Positions 20,560 through 31,385 are shown, counted from the first letter of the stretch. The stretch: DNA of 40,647 nt from Sporisorium sorghi (GCA_023212695.1 JALCCG010000194.1:1-40647); one strand, 5' to 3'. Notes: a model not told the origin generated them from the letters alone. Numbers and translations: made by a program.

Positions 20560-21682
20560 CTACTGCTTGGACCACGTCTTTTCGATCTCGACAAAGCTGT
20601 TCAGCGATCCTTTGATGACCGACTCTTTCCAATCGCGGAACTGGATCCCCAAATCCTGCACGGCTCTGGACGTGTCGAGCGTAGCCAGCGGCGAGGGGCG
20701 GTGTTTCTGTCCCGGCTTGCCCTTCGGGATATGATCGCGCAGCTCCTGCGGGTACTCCGGGTTATCGTGGATCTCGTCCGCGACCTCTTGCCACGACACC
20801 GACCCACCGTAGGCGAGGTAGCGCGTGTTGTGCGCCTTCTCGTTATCCAGCGCAGCGACATGGATGCGCGCCACATCGCGCACGTCGCAGAACGACCAGA
20901 AGCTCTCCACAGGAACCTTGCCGTCGCCATTGGGTCCGCCGGCCTTGTACAGCTTCCACGGCTCGGCGGAGGAGGTGTTGATCGCCTGCTCGGATTTGAC
21001 CTCGTGGATGATGGGGCCGTAGATCTGCGGGGGGTTGACGGTCGCGGCGTCGAACGTGGGCTTGTGGTGCTCGAGGAATGTCCACACGGATTTCTCGGCG
21101 CGCGTCTTAGAGATCAGATAGGCGAGGGGCGAGTAAAACGTGCCCAGAAAGGCGTACTGGAGCGGCTGCCAGTCCTTGTCCGTATACGTATAATTGCGCT
21201 TCTCGATGCCCTTGAGCGGGTTGAGCACCGCGGCGAACGACGAGGTCTCACGACGATGCGCTTCAGCCGCGGCGTCTCTCCAGCCGCTTTGGACTTGTTC
21301 TCGGCCTTGAGCGCCGCCTCGAGCACGTTGCGCGTCATGTTGACCGCCGGGGGTCGATGATGTCCCGTTTGTTGTTCTTGGCCGTGAGCACGTAGGGCGA
21401 GGCGACATGGGCGACGTAGTCCTTGCCCTCGACCGCTTCGTCGAGACAACCCGAGGCAAGCAGATCAGGCGCCTCGATCACATCGATCCGGTGGCCAGCA
21501 AAGGCGTCGGCAAACTGGCGCGACAGCCACGGCTCGGTTTTGGCTTTAGAGCGGATGACGCAGGTGACGTGGTAGTTGCGCGACGACTTGAGCAGCTCGT
21601 CGAGCACGTGCGAGCCGACAAAGCCGGACACGCCGGTGAGGAGCACCTTGGGAGGCTGCTGTTCGGGTGCGGTTGCCGACAT
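20560..21682 (-). pseudogene. Extended SDR (dihydroflavonol/methylglyoxal reductase type), twice frameshifted
   Basis: The product resembles Gre2-like NAD(P)H-dependent ketone/aldehyde reductases. It starts at ATG 21682 with the Rossmann motif VLLTGVSGFVGSHVLDELL. It continues through YVAHVASPY, the active-site YLISK within AYLISKTRAEK, NPPQIYGPI, and a C-terminal half to the stop at 20560. The conserved protein needs three reading frames. The first break is at a run of five G on the plus strand (21349-21353), where DP-AVNMTRNVLEAAL requires two bases fewer (or one more). The second is at 21246-21249, where GTGAGACCTCG replaces the expected GTGACCTCG, two extra bases, to give VVTSSFAAV. Neither break has intron signals. 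Apart from these, all motifs are intact, so either a recent pseudogene or assembly errors would explain it. It ends convergently with hexokinase. Confidence 0.8.
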
Positions 21683-24250
21683 GTTTGGATCAGAAGTTGT
21701 CGTCGGATGGGTGGCGGTCGGTGGTGGTGGTGACGAGTAGCAACAGCGACAGCAACGATGCAAGAGGCAAGGTGGGCAGACCCGACCGAGCGGCACGTCA
21801 TCCGCCTTCTCTCTGCCCCATCGCTTGATCAGAGTGTGAAATCTCGCATGGCAAGTCAGAAAAGGCCCTCGATTCTCGGCTGAAAGCTCGGCACGAAATC
21901 CATCGATCGGTTTTCGCTCGTCCAGGTTGGACTGCCGCCCTCCTGTGCAGTGTAGATCTTTGTGTGTCAAAAGCTCCGCTCGGCATTTGCTTTTTTGCGC
22001 GACCGCATCGAGGAGACTGTAACTAAGTTAGAAGACGACCTTGGCTGTCAAAAAATGGATGAGATTTTGTTGCCTGATGTGTCGAGCAGCCGAGCTCGGC
22101 TGGAGAGGTTAGCTCGTTGCTGCCTCTATCGTATTGACACCTTGCCAGTCATGTCGGACGGTCATCAAACGCACGGGTGAGGATGCTGATGTTGAGAAAG
22201 AAGGCGATTTGGAGCCTGAGAACAGTGCGGCTGTGTCAAGTAGGAGTCGTGGATGGTCGGAAGATGGGCAGAGTTGAGAAGGATCGCACTCACCTCCGAC
22301 AATGGCGTCCTTTCGACTGAAAGTGTTCGTGCGATAGAAACTTGTCGGAAGAGCCTGCGGACTGTCACTCTCATACAACGCACACCGATGCTTCGGAAGT
22401 CTCGCCGTGCAGAGTGCCCACCGAGGTCTTCTCACGGATGCTCCGCGTCTCGACGAAGCTCAGCCAGGTTTATCAGTATCAAGCTCGGGCTGGTTGACTT
22501 AAATTGCCACGACAGACAAAAGATAGGCTACCGACCGATACGCTTCGAGTCGGACCTTGCGATGCTGTCAAGTGCTGAGCAGGCTTCGAGCGCAAGGCTG
22601 TGCATGGCATGGGAACGACATTGTCAAAGAGCGTGTTCGCGTTCGCACGCCTCTGCAGACCCGCTTGCAGCAAGCCCAGGGTGGGTGACTATTGTTCCTG
22701 CGGTTACAGACTCAACCTCCGGCGTGCGCGCTGCAGACGAGCGTGTCGCGACGGCTGTACAAAGGGTCCACACACTTTGCCCGTCTTTTCAAGCACACCG
22801 CCGAGTCGTTTCGCGAAAGTCTCCCTGACGAGATTGACCGTGCCGCGCGTCGTTTGACAATCTGATGGATGGCGAACAACGGTGCCGAAGCAGTGGGAGG
22901 CCGGGTCTGACGTATTGTCCGGTGACAAAGTCGTCCGCAGAGCCACGTGGAGTACATCGCCGTGACCGTCCGTGACCTCGCCGTCATTTCCTTCCCAGTT
23001 TCGTGCGTGTGCCAGCTAGCTCAAACTCTGGTCTCCCACGACTGCCCATTGCACCGCCCAGAAGTGACCGGCACACCCTTGCAACTTTGCTCGCTGCTGA
23101 TCTCGTTTGGCTCAACGGTGGCTTGCGAACCGCTGTCAAGACGAACAAGCTTGGGTCGTCTCTCGACGCTTGCCTCCCCCTCCCAAAGAAAGCTCAAGCT
23201 CAGGCTGAACAGAGGGCACACTGATCGGACTTTGGTACCGCAGCGCTTTCGATGTTCGAGTTCCCGCGGACGACTTCGATGCTCGTTTGGGATCTGCGGG
23301 GGGGGGGGGGAAAGAAGGAGAGGGAACCTGGCAATGTCGGGCTGCAGACAAAGACTTCCTTGGCAAAAAGTTTTAGCAGCGAGACGCGAGCGGATGTCCG
23401 CTTCCGAAACCTAGGCGAGCGCCACTAACCAGCATGACGTGGGAAAAATTTTATTCCTTGGCAACCTAACCACTGCGAGCTTTGCGCCAGTTCGGACGTG
23501 CACACAACCGCGCAAAGCTGCACAAGCTTGCTCTCTGAAGAGTTCCGCTAGTATGGCCAAAACGAGCATTGGTGCAGAGACGACGTTCGGCGAAGAGAGG
23601 ACACAGGAACGGACAGGGCAAGAAGATCAACATGATCTCTGTAAGAAAAGCGTCATTTTGCTTTGGCGAGGAAAACCTCTGTCTGTCAGCGTTCGCTTGT
23701 GCTGCGCTGTGCTGTGCTGTACCGCTCTTGAGACCTTCCCGGTGAAATAGAAATTTAATTCTCCGCGACAGGAGATGTTTCTCTCGCTCTCTCTCATCGT
23801 GTGGGTCCTTAATTTAGAGTTGCAGCAGCGATTCGCAACGGAGCTTATGCACCTCTCTCTGTGTCTCTGTCAAAGTGTGATGACACCTTGTTCTTTTTGA
23901 GGCTTTGAGAGATGACTGGCAGGTTTCGAGTGATTTCGGTTCCTGAGGGAGAGGCTGTTTCTTAGCCTGCTGCGCACGCCCTACGGATCAGCCGCTGTGT
24001 CTGTACGCACTCTCTCTCTCTCTCTCTCTGCCCACGTTCTGGTGACAACCTTCCGGTGGTGGGCCTCGTGGTCTCAATGTCATCGCTAGAGGTATAAAGA
24101 CTTGACGAGCCCAGGGTCATCCTTCCCCGCTCTCATCACCGTACACACACACACATCCATCTCTTCAGCGACGTCTCCTTGCTTGTTGCACGCTCCTGCC
24201 CTCTACACTCCCATCAGACCTTGCCTAGAAACCTGGTCTCGTCCGCCGAC
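21683..24250. other. Gene-free interval of 2.6 kb
   Basis: No gene that I can support on either strand. The open frames (for example 22253-22828 plus, 22947-23414 plus) show no domains and look like chance frames in GC-rich DNA. Present are a G13 run at 23298-23310, a CT microsatellite at 24010-24029, and, at the right end, the RTA1-type gene promoter with TATAAA at 24093. An AT-rich patch with TTTAATT/TTAATTTAG occurs near 23750-23815. Confidence 0.45.
24093..24098 (+). promoter_or_regulatory. TATA box of the RTA1-family gene
   Basis: TATAAA in the context AGAGGTATAAAGAC, 153 bases before ATG 24251. The intervening leader is rich in CA and CT. Confidence 0.6.
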
Positions 24251-24341
24251 ATGGCCTCGATCGCTGATTGCACATCCGTCAGTTCGGATCCAAACTCGCC
24301 CTGCACTGCCGCCAACTCGAGCTATGGTTTCCAACCTGGTA

Positions 24342-24373
<32 letters not shown>

Positions 24374-25335
24374 GCACTTGGCCCATCCCTCTACAAGAAT
24401 TTGAAGCTGACCATCTCCGTTGACTCTCCGCTCCAGAACTCTGGGTGGGCATCGTCTTCTCGGCGCTCTTCGGCCTGGAGATGTTCATTCACATCGGCCT
24501 GCTCGCCTTCCACCGCGGCTTTCCCAAGTTCATGATCGTAGCCATCGTCGCGGCTGCGGGCGAGACGGCGGGCTGGATAGCTCGAGCGTACGGCCACGTA
24601 GACCCGTTCAACTGGAGCGGCTACGTTGCGCAGATCATCTGCCTCATCCTCAGCCCCGCTTTCATCAGCGCGGCCAACTACATGGCGTTCCAGAACGTGA
24701 TGGATGTGTTTGGCAGCAAGTGGTCGCGCATCCCTCGCAAGTACTACGTGATCGGTTTCTGCATCGGCGATCTGTGCTCGCTCATCGTGCAGGCGGTGGG
24801 TGGTGCGCTCTCTGCCCAAGCCGACACGCCGAGCCAGCTGGATACGGGCAGCAATGTGATGATCGCCGGTGTCAGCGTGCAGGTGGCGGTGACGGCGCCG
24901 TTTATGATGCTCTACCTCGACTACAACTTCCGACGTCTTCGAGAGTGGGCCAAGCTGCCGAAGCACGAGCGTCCGCAGCGCAAGGTCGAGATCCTCAATG
25001 CGGTGATTGGCGTCAGCACGCTTTTTATTCTCGTCAGATGCATCTACCGTATCGTCGAGATGGCAGGTGGATGGCTGGGCCACCTGGCCACTACTCCGGT
25101 CTACTTTGACGTCCTTGACGGTCTCATGATCCTGTTCGCTATTGGCGTTTTTATTCCTTTCTACCCCGGCTGGTTGTTGCCAAGGGACAAGACGCAGGGT
25201 CTCGTATACAACGCCGCCGAGTTTGTCGAGGTCGAAAAGCCGCAGAGGACCGGTTCCGAGACGTCGCAGACCACGGCCGAGTCGGCGACACCACCTTCGG
25301 ACCACAGCTCACTCAGCGCTCACAGCATGGCTTGA
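24251..25335 (+). CDS. RTA1-family seven-helix membrane protein (2 exons)
   Basis: Family members (Rta1, Rsb1, Pug1) are multi-pass proteins linked to lipid translocation, sterol-drug resistance and haem export. Exon 1, 24251-24338, codes a short N-terminal segment ending in YGFQP. The intron at 24339-24436 (GTACGT...CTCCAG) is phase 1, and exon 2 is 24437-25335. Together they give 328 residues. Splicing creates the family start YGFQPELWVGIVFSALFGL. About seven hydrophobic segments follow, with the typical ETAGWIARAYG, FISAANYMAF, and YRIVEMAGGWLG-type signatures. The cytosolic tail is Ser/Thr-rich and may be phosphorylated. I cannot tell which substrate it moves. The intron starts with a (GTC)n array close to its donor. 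Confidence 0.9.
24342..24373 (+). repeat. (GTC)n microsatellite inside the RTA1 gene intron
   Basis: About ten tandem GTC triplets begin three bases after the GT donor at 24339 and fill the first third of the 98-base intron. Confidence 0.9.
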
Positions 25336-25674
25336 GTGCTCGGGTCTGTTGCGCTCGTCTTCATCACCTCTTTCCAGCTTCTTCATCGTCTCCTCCTTAC
25401 GCACTTTGCACTTGCATGTACGCTGTAACGCCTACCATGACGCATCACAATTCTACATATACCCGCATTCTCCTGCACATCGAGCGTGACAATGCCTGAA
25501 AGTGTGGCTGAGCTCTTGCAGCGGAACAGCCGCTGTCTGATCTCGCAGCCAAGTTACCGCTGTCAAGCCCGTCAGATGGATTCGACATGAGAGGAGAAGG
25601 GGCTGTCACACGCTAGCTGCAAATGTGATAGCAGCACAGCGACTCTTTGGCGTAAAGCTTCGTGATTCATTTTG

Positions 25675-25708
<34 letters not shown>

Positions 25709-25925
25709 AAGGACCCTGAATTTTTACTTCCTTCGGAGGATCTTCCGAATTGCCTCTTTCCTTCTCGTCTTTCGGAGCAGCTCCGACACTCCACCACACC
25801 GATCGTCGGCCTCTTTGCCGATCACGACACTCATCGATCGACAGTCGAAATGCGATTCGCGTGACGCAATCGACGAACGACACTCAGCACAGAGAGAGAG
25901 CACGGCCTCGAGCCCCGACATACGA
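25336..25925. other. Intergenic, with a (CTG)10 repeat
   Basis: Holds the RTA1 gene 3' region and the SET-gene leader. (CTG)10 lies at 25678-25708. The frame through it (poly-Ala) is open and continuous with the SET gene but has no ATG before 25926, so I treat it as leader. Confidence 0.5.
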
Positions 25926-27626
25926 ATGACGAGGGACAGCAGCTCGGTGGTCGAGCAGAACACGCTGCTCTCGCAACTGCTCTCGCTCAGCCTAGCCAAC
26001 TCCACCACTTCAACAGAGGACCTCCTCGTCCAGATCTCGGACCAAGTGCCTGCAGGCCGCGGACTGGTGTTCACACGACGCATCGAAGCCGAGCAGGCAG
26101 TGATGACCTTGCCCGTCGACACGCTGATCAACGTCAAGAGCTACAAGTCGTTTCTCCATCCGGATACGCTTCCTAGTGCTGTCAGTATCGTAGGGAGCGA
26201 TGCTAGGAGCAAAGGCGATCAGAGGCTGTCGTCGGCGCAACTGCTGTCGCTGCTTCTCTGCCGTGCTCAGCTCGAGCTCGAATCGGGGCGGACGAGGACG
26301 AGCGCAGAGACGACGAGCAAACACGATGCTCTGCAGCTGTTCGTCCAGACTTTGCCTCGGAAGTTCGACACGGTGCCGTTGACGTGGTCCTTGTTGGCAC
26401 GTCGACTTGGGCACGATCGAGAGCCCGACGCGGCAGCAGTATCGTGGAAGCAACGCTTCTTTCAAACCCTATTACAAGCACTCCCGCCTCACAGCCAGCA
26501 CCTAGCACGCAAAGTACGACGCCGCTTCGAACGAGACTGGCTCGGCATGTGCTCGCTACGAGACTCGAACTGCGACTTGCTAGCCGAACCCGCCCTGCTC
26601 TCCTCGAATCCGGACCTCGCTCGTGCCCTCGTCCGCGCCATCGACCTCGACATCTTCGCATGGGCGTGGCTGTGCGTCAACTCGCGCTGCGTCTTCTTAC
26701 CGCTCGGTCTCGCAGATCATGCGGACAACTTCACCCTCGCTCCACTGCTCGACATGGCCAACCACACCTCGGACCCGGCGTTCGAGTGCAAAGTGCGATA
26801 CGCGGCCGACGGCGGGCTCGAAATGTACGCTCCCAGTGCAGCGGGCAGTGACGCTTGCGTGGCCATGCCCGGCGACGAGTGTTTTATCACGTATGGACCG
26901 CATTCCAACGAAAGCCTGCTGTCCGAGTACGGCTTTGTGCTGCCAGCTCGGTTGACGTTTGGTCGCGATCGTGAGGCGGATGGCCGGATGAAGTGGCGCG
27001 GGAGCAGATACGTCGATGTGCTGATGGACGATCATGTCGAGCGTCTGCTCAAGAAACAAGGTGCGGATGGCGAGGAGAAGATCGAGATGTTGCAGAACAG
27101 GGGTTACTGGCGCGAGTTTACTGTGCATCCGTATCCGGAGCCTGCGCATCCGTCGCATCGACTCATCCCGGCACTGCGGCTTGCAGCGCTCGACCTGCGC
27201 TCCTCCGTAACGTCGACTGCATCAAAGGTGGCCAAAGTCAAGGCGCAACCCGGAGTGAAAGCGGGCAAGAAGGTGCCCTTCCATGCTCAACAAGGATCGT
27301 CCGACCTCGAAAAGTGGGAAGATACGCTCACGGGATACCGCGACACCGTCTCGCAGGATAACGAACAGCAGGCTCGTGATATTTTGGTCGAGCTCTGCAC
27401 GGCACGGCGCAAAGATACCGATACTGCTCGTCAGCACCTCGCTGCAGCACAAGACATCCTCGAGTCGCAAGATCGCAACGATACTGAAACGACGCTGTGC
27501 AATCGAGCCGAGCCAGATTTCGACGGATGCAAGCTCAGCTTGGCGTTCGTGCGGCAGCTGCTCGACGAGGAGGAGGCGGTGCTCCGGCTGGTCGCTCAGG
27601 CTGCACGCGATCAAGTCGATTGGTAA
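25926..27626 (+). CDS. SET-domain lysine methyltransferase (SETD3/SETD6/Rubisco-LSMT class)
   Basis: 566 residues from ATG 25926. The domain begins near residue 40 with a GRGLVFTRRI-type motif (VPAGRGLVFTRRI). After an inserted alpha-helical segment it has the S-adenosylmethionine-binding LLDMANHTSDP at about 274-284 and ITYGPHSNESLLSEYGFVL near 321-339. These are the split SET motifs of the class that methylates non-histone proteins such as ribosomal proteins (yeast Rkm enzymes). The C-terminal third, mostly helical and with basic stretches, corresponds to the Rubisco-LSMT substrate-binding region. The gene is a single exon and ends 160 bases from the convergent aquaporin-like gene. The substrate cannot be predicted from the sequence. 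An N-terminal extension upstream would have to start with GTG and is not credible. Confidence 0.85.
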   Translation: MTRDSSSVVEQNTLLSQLLSLSLANSTTSTEDLLVQISDQVPAGRGLVFTRRIEAEQAVMTLPVDTLINVKSYKSFLHPDTLPSAVSIVGSDARSKGDQRLSSAQLLSLLLCRAQLELESGRTRTSAETTSKHDALQLFVQTLPRKFDTVPLTWSLLARRLGHDREPDAAAVSWKQRFFQTLLQALPPHSQHLARKVRRRFERDWLGMCSLRDSNCDLLAEPALLSSNPDLARALVRAIDLDIFAWAWLCVNSRCVFLPLGLADHADNFTLAPLLDMANHTSDPAFECKVRYAADGGLEMYAPSAAGSDACVAMPGDECFITYGPHSNESLLSEYGFVLPARLTFGRDREADGRMKWRGSRYVDVLMDDHVERLLKKQGADGEEKIEMLQNRGYWREFTVHPYPEPAHPSHRLIPALRLAALDLRSSVTSTASKVAKVKAQPGVKAGKKVPFHAQQGSSDLEKWEDTLTGYRDTVSQDNEQQARDILVELCTARRKDTDTARQHLAAAQDILESQDRNDTETTLCNRAEPDFDGCKLSLAFVRQLLDEEEAVLRLVAQAARDQVDW

Positions 27627-27785
27627 TGTTCGCACAGCATTCAGCAACGGACAGTCGGAAAAACACGCATAGCATTCGATCAACAACCTAAAAGGACATT
27701 ATCTACCCGTGACATCATTGCAAGACGAGAAGCAGTCCCCACTTGGCAAAACAAGACAGGCCCCACCTTCGAAGCGCGACCACGC

Positions 27786-28982
27786 TCAAAAGTTCTTGAC
27801 GCTGAGGTTGGTGCGTTTCTTCTGGAGCGCCGAAGCGTCTCCGCCGCGGCTGAGCGTCTGTGCGATCTTCTGGTCGAGCACCTCGGCGTGGAGCGTTTCG
27901 GCGCGCTCGATCGACCTGACGTGCTCCTCGTGCATGTGGTTCAGCGTCACGGTCGCAGGAGGGCGGCGCGTGTCCGAGAGGAAGAACGTGTAAATCGCAA
28001 CGCCCACCAACGTGGCCGGGATGTTGGTCAGAGCCGACAAAGCCGAGTACTTGGCCGGGAAGCATCCGGTGCCCCAGAACATGCCACACACGAACCTAGC
28101 GCCGATATCGCGCGCCGAGTTGGCAGCGACGTTGGAGGACGAGAAGCACCACACGACGACGGCGAAGCCGAGGCCGATGGTGTACGGCGCCACCTGAGGG
28201 CCGGTGAATGGGTTGGCGGCGTCCAGGTTGGCCCACACGACCATGGCGACGAGCACGTCTGCGAAGAACTCGTTGACGAAGATCGAGCCGAGCGAGCGGC
28301 CGGGGGTGGGGAAGAGCGCGATCGCACCTGCGGGACCCTCAGCGGTGAAGATGACGGCCGACTTGCCCGTGGCGCGCAGCAGGTGCGTGATCTTCATGAG
28401 CTCGTCGTGCCAGCTGCCGACGACGATGAGCGACGCCACCATGGCACCCACGATCTGCGCCACGATGTACAGCGGCGCCAGCTTGATCGGGAAACCCTTG
28501 AACACCACCTGGGCGATAGTTATACCGGGGTGGAACTGACCACCGGACGTAGTGGCACAGACGACAATGGCGAAAGTGATACCGAACGCATACGCAAACC
28601 CAATCAGGGTCAGGTTGCCCTGCGGCGACCCGCCGTACGTCGTGATCAGGTACCCAGCCGTAGCCATCTCTCCGGCGAGACAGTAGAACATGGTCCCCAA
28701 AAGCTCGGCGATCAGAGCCGGGATGAGCCGCGGCATGGCCTGCTCGAAGCGCACGCGGCCGGACCAGTCGGCCAGACCCGCCGAGGGCGCGACTTGGGCA
28801 CTGGCGACATCGGTACGGCCTGGCAGGATCTCGGTGACACCGAGCTCGAGTTCGCCGTGCTTGCGGTGGGCGCGCTGGAAGTGGTGCGACTCGGCGCTGT
28901 TGTTGTCCTTGTCGCTGTGGTCTTGGTGCGACTGGAGCTGGTCGGCGGGGATGTAGCTTGGGGTGGGGGCGGGTTGCGACAT
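27786..28982 (-). CDS. Aquaporin-like (MIP family) channel with altered NPA boxes
   Basis: 398 residues from ATG 28982. After a hydrophilic N terminus of about 85 residues (His/Asp-rich), six hydrophobic segments form a MIP fold. The first half-helix motif is GGQFHPGITIAQ (His151-Pro-Gly) where NPA is usual. The second is VAANSARDIGAR (Asn288-Ser-Ala), keeping the following Arg-Asp. Loop C is elongated. The C-terminal tail of about 75 residues is charged. MIPs pass water, glycerol or other small neutral solutes. The unusual motifs make the substrate uncertain. Family is clear from AELLGTMFYCLAGE, the two re-entrant loops and overall topology. Confidence 0.85.
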   Translation of the reverse strand: MSQPAPTPSYIPADQLQSHQDHSDKDNNSAESHHFQRAHRKHGELELGVTEILPGRTDVASAQVAPSAGLADWSGRVRFEQAMPRLIPALIAELLGTMFYCLAGEMATAGYLITTYGGSPQGNLTLIGFAYAFGITFAIVVCATTSGGQFHPGITIAQVVFKGFPIKLAPLYIVAQIVGAMVASLIVVGSWHDELMKITHLLRATGKSAVIFTAEGPAGAIALFPTPGRSLGSIFVNEFFADVLVAMVVWANLDAANPFTGPQVAPYTIGLGFAVVVWCFSSSNVAANSARDIGARFVCGMFWGTGCFPAKYSALSALTNIPATLVGVAIYTFFLSDTRRPPATVTLNHMHEEHVRSIERAETLHAEVLDQKIAQTLSRGGDASALQKKRTNLSVKNF

Positions 28983-29126
28983 CGTAAAGGTGTGGAGGAC
29001 GGGTCGAGGGTGGACTTGTTCGGAGAGGAGGATGGTGGGGTAAGAGGACGAAGGAGGAGGAGGGGATGTGTCCAAGCTGAAGTAACGGGGGCACCAAGAA
29101 GCGGATGTATCAAAAGGACACGACTC

Positions 29127-29132
29127 TTTATA
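29127..29132 (-). promoter_or_regulatory. TATA box of the aquaporin-like gene
   Basis: TATAAA on the minus strand in GGGTATAAAGAG, 145 bases before ATG 28982, with a CT-rich leader between. Confidence 0.6.
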
Positions 29133-31315
29133 CCCGACGAAGAAGCTGCTCTCATCGCGGTCTCGTCGAAGCAAAGGCAGATGAAGGGCAGACACTCAAC
29201 GTTTACCCCACCAGAATAGAGTTGAGAGCTGCGCAGAGTTGCAGGATGCAGAGTCGTGCCAAGCTTTGCACGTCTGCGCACACACGCTTGAGTCACGGGT
29301 CTCGTTGCGAACCTCATCTCGCGGCTAGAGCGGAAGGAGACAGGGTAATCGAGCGGCCGGCCGCGCAGGAGAGGCGGATGAAGGGCTGGCTGCGCAGAGC
29401 TGCTGCCCCTTTTGTGCGTGCGCAGCAGGGGGACACTCATGCGCAGCGCACAAACAGAGTTTGGATGAGGCCAGAGAGGATAGCTCAACGGGTCTCATCT
29501 CGTGGGAAACTTTGTGCGCTCGACCCGAGCGATGCAGGGCGGAGGCACACGCGCACCAACATTGTCGTCTGCTACACGCGAGGCAGAGTGATGTGGTGCG
29601 GGGTAGATGGTCGAAGCGAGGGACCCCACTCGGATGGGAGCTGGTATTGCGGGATAAGTGTTGCAGGTCCTGTTGATGCTGCGTTGTGTGCCGTGCAGAG
29701 CGGGGTGCATGTCGTGCCACAGCATGATAAGCTGACGAGCGCACGATCTCGTAGCCTCTCGGAGATTCATACAGCGGCAGCGCAAGTGCATGGATCTGAC
29801 TCACAGGTAAGGCTAGCTTCAGACACCCTTGTTCGTCGTACCTGAACTAAAGCTAGATCCTGCGCAACGTTCTGTGCGCTCGAGCTTCATTTTACTTGAC
29901 AAAGAGGTGTCCCACACTGCGCCAGAGCCTAACGTTCTCGAGGATGGTCACTTACCCAACGCCGAGCGAACATCGCGCGACGGTGCATCTGGCCGCTCGA
30001 GACTCCATCTCGACGCGCGTTCCTGGGGTTCGCTGCTCGTGGCACTAACCGAGCAGGGTTCGTTGGGGAGGAGTCGACGAGCTCGGCTGATCGCCTGGCA
30101 GAGCACCACAGTCGGAGCTGGGCCAACCGCGGGGTCGGACATACACCACCGCAAATACCCCGCGGAAGCAAGCCTCCGGTTGGACCAATTTGGGCCCCCG
30201 CAAAAACAACATCGACGACGAGCAGCAGGCTGTGGAGTTGGGCTCTGAGCTGGATTCGCTTTCGAATGCTCAGTCGCAGTGCCGTGTTTTGTCCGCTAGG
30301 TGCCGGCTCGGCTGCTCTTGTGCACACGTTTGCGAGAGAAGGAGGTCGCTTGACCCACATTGCACCTGTCGTTGCACGATCAGCCACGACGCGAGGCAAG
30401 GTTGTGAGCTTGCGCGTCTCGGCACGCGCCATCCCGATGCGCCAAGAGGTGCAAGCCTCTGTGCACCCCGCAAGCGAGCGAGGGTCACCTTTCTTTGTTT
30501 CCATGCGCGGGGGGAGGGCGACGCAAGGACGGATGATGACGGCGTGCGTGCGTGTGTGTGTGTGTGTGTGTGTGTCACCGTGGCGCTGACCACCCCGTTA
30601 CGGGGCTGACTTACTCGCCATGCACGCGCTCATCATTTCATACCTCAGGTGGGATGAGGAGACGGAGACATCCGACCTCTTGCTCAACCCCCTTTCGTTG
30701 CTATCACCAGCGCGGCCAGTCAGGCTAGCGTGTGAGCGGGCTTGCGAGCGTCACTCCGACGGAAGGCGGCACGATGGACAGATCGCCCCCACACGTTCAG
30801 CTTAGGTCTACAGCGAAACGTGTGGCGGGGTGTAAAGCAGAAAAGTTTCCGGCAAACAACACCAGCTGGACCGGCCGGCTGGGGTGCGTTTGGTAGCCGG
30901 TGCCGCCTCGCCGCCACTGATGAAGAGCAGAAGCGGAGGGGCGGAGCCACAATCCACAGTCAGTGCATGAAGTGCCCCTGTTCAATGCCTCTTCTCATAC
31001 AGAGGGGAGATGATCACGCGGGGTAGCAGCGTAAGCGAGTGCGCAGAGCGGAGGGCGGAGCAGCGGGACGTGGGGGTTAGCGGATGCAGAAGCGCGCGCC
31101 TGTTCCTGGTGCCTTCTTTTTGGGGTTTCTTTTCGAACGGCTTTGTCGATTTGTTTGTGTGTCTTCGGCATCGGCAGCTGATCCTCGTCACTGCACTTTC
31201 ACTCCGCCACAGATCTCTGTCTGGCACACACACCAAAATGTGACTCACAACAAGATGCTTCTGCCATCGTCTCGGCATGACCATGACCACGAACAATCCG
31301 CTTCTGAGGGAGTGG

Positions 31316-31360
<45 letters not shown>

Positions 31361-31364
31361 ACCC
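29133..31364. other. Gene-free interval of 2.2 kb
   Basis: No gene can be supported. Long open frames here lack domains and are expected by chance at this GC content. A (GT)n array occurs at about 30552-30575, and a 44-base A run at 31316-31359 lies just beyond the tRNA terminator. Confidence 0.45.
31316..31359. repeat. Poly(A) run of 44
   Basis: Uninterrupted A44 on the plus strand, downstream of the minus-strand tRNA gene, where it reads as poly(T). There is no target-site duplication or adjacent open frame to suggest a retroposed copy. Confidence 0.9.
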
Positions 31365-31370
31365 AAAAAA
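31365..31370 (-). terminator. RNA polymerase III terminator of tRNA-Ser
   Basis: Six T on the minus strand, starting 16 bases after the tRNA 3' end, followed by the 44-T tract at 31359-31316 as a further stop. Confidence 0.75.
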
Positions 31371-31385
31371 GAAACCATTACTTGT

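Noticed and set aside
25662..25925. N-terminal poly-Ala extension of the SET protein
   Set aside because: The frame has no ATG here (it would start with GTG); the CTG repeat is more likely in the leader.
31316..31359. Poly(A) tail of a retroposed gene or LINE
   Set aside because: No reverse-transcriptase frame, no processed gene copy and no flanking duplication could be found.
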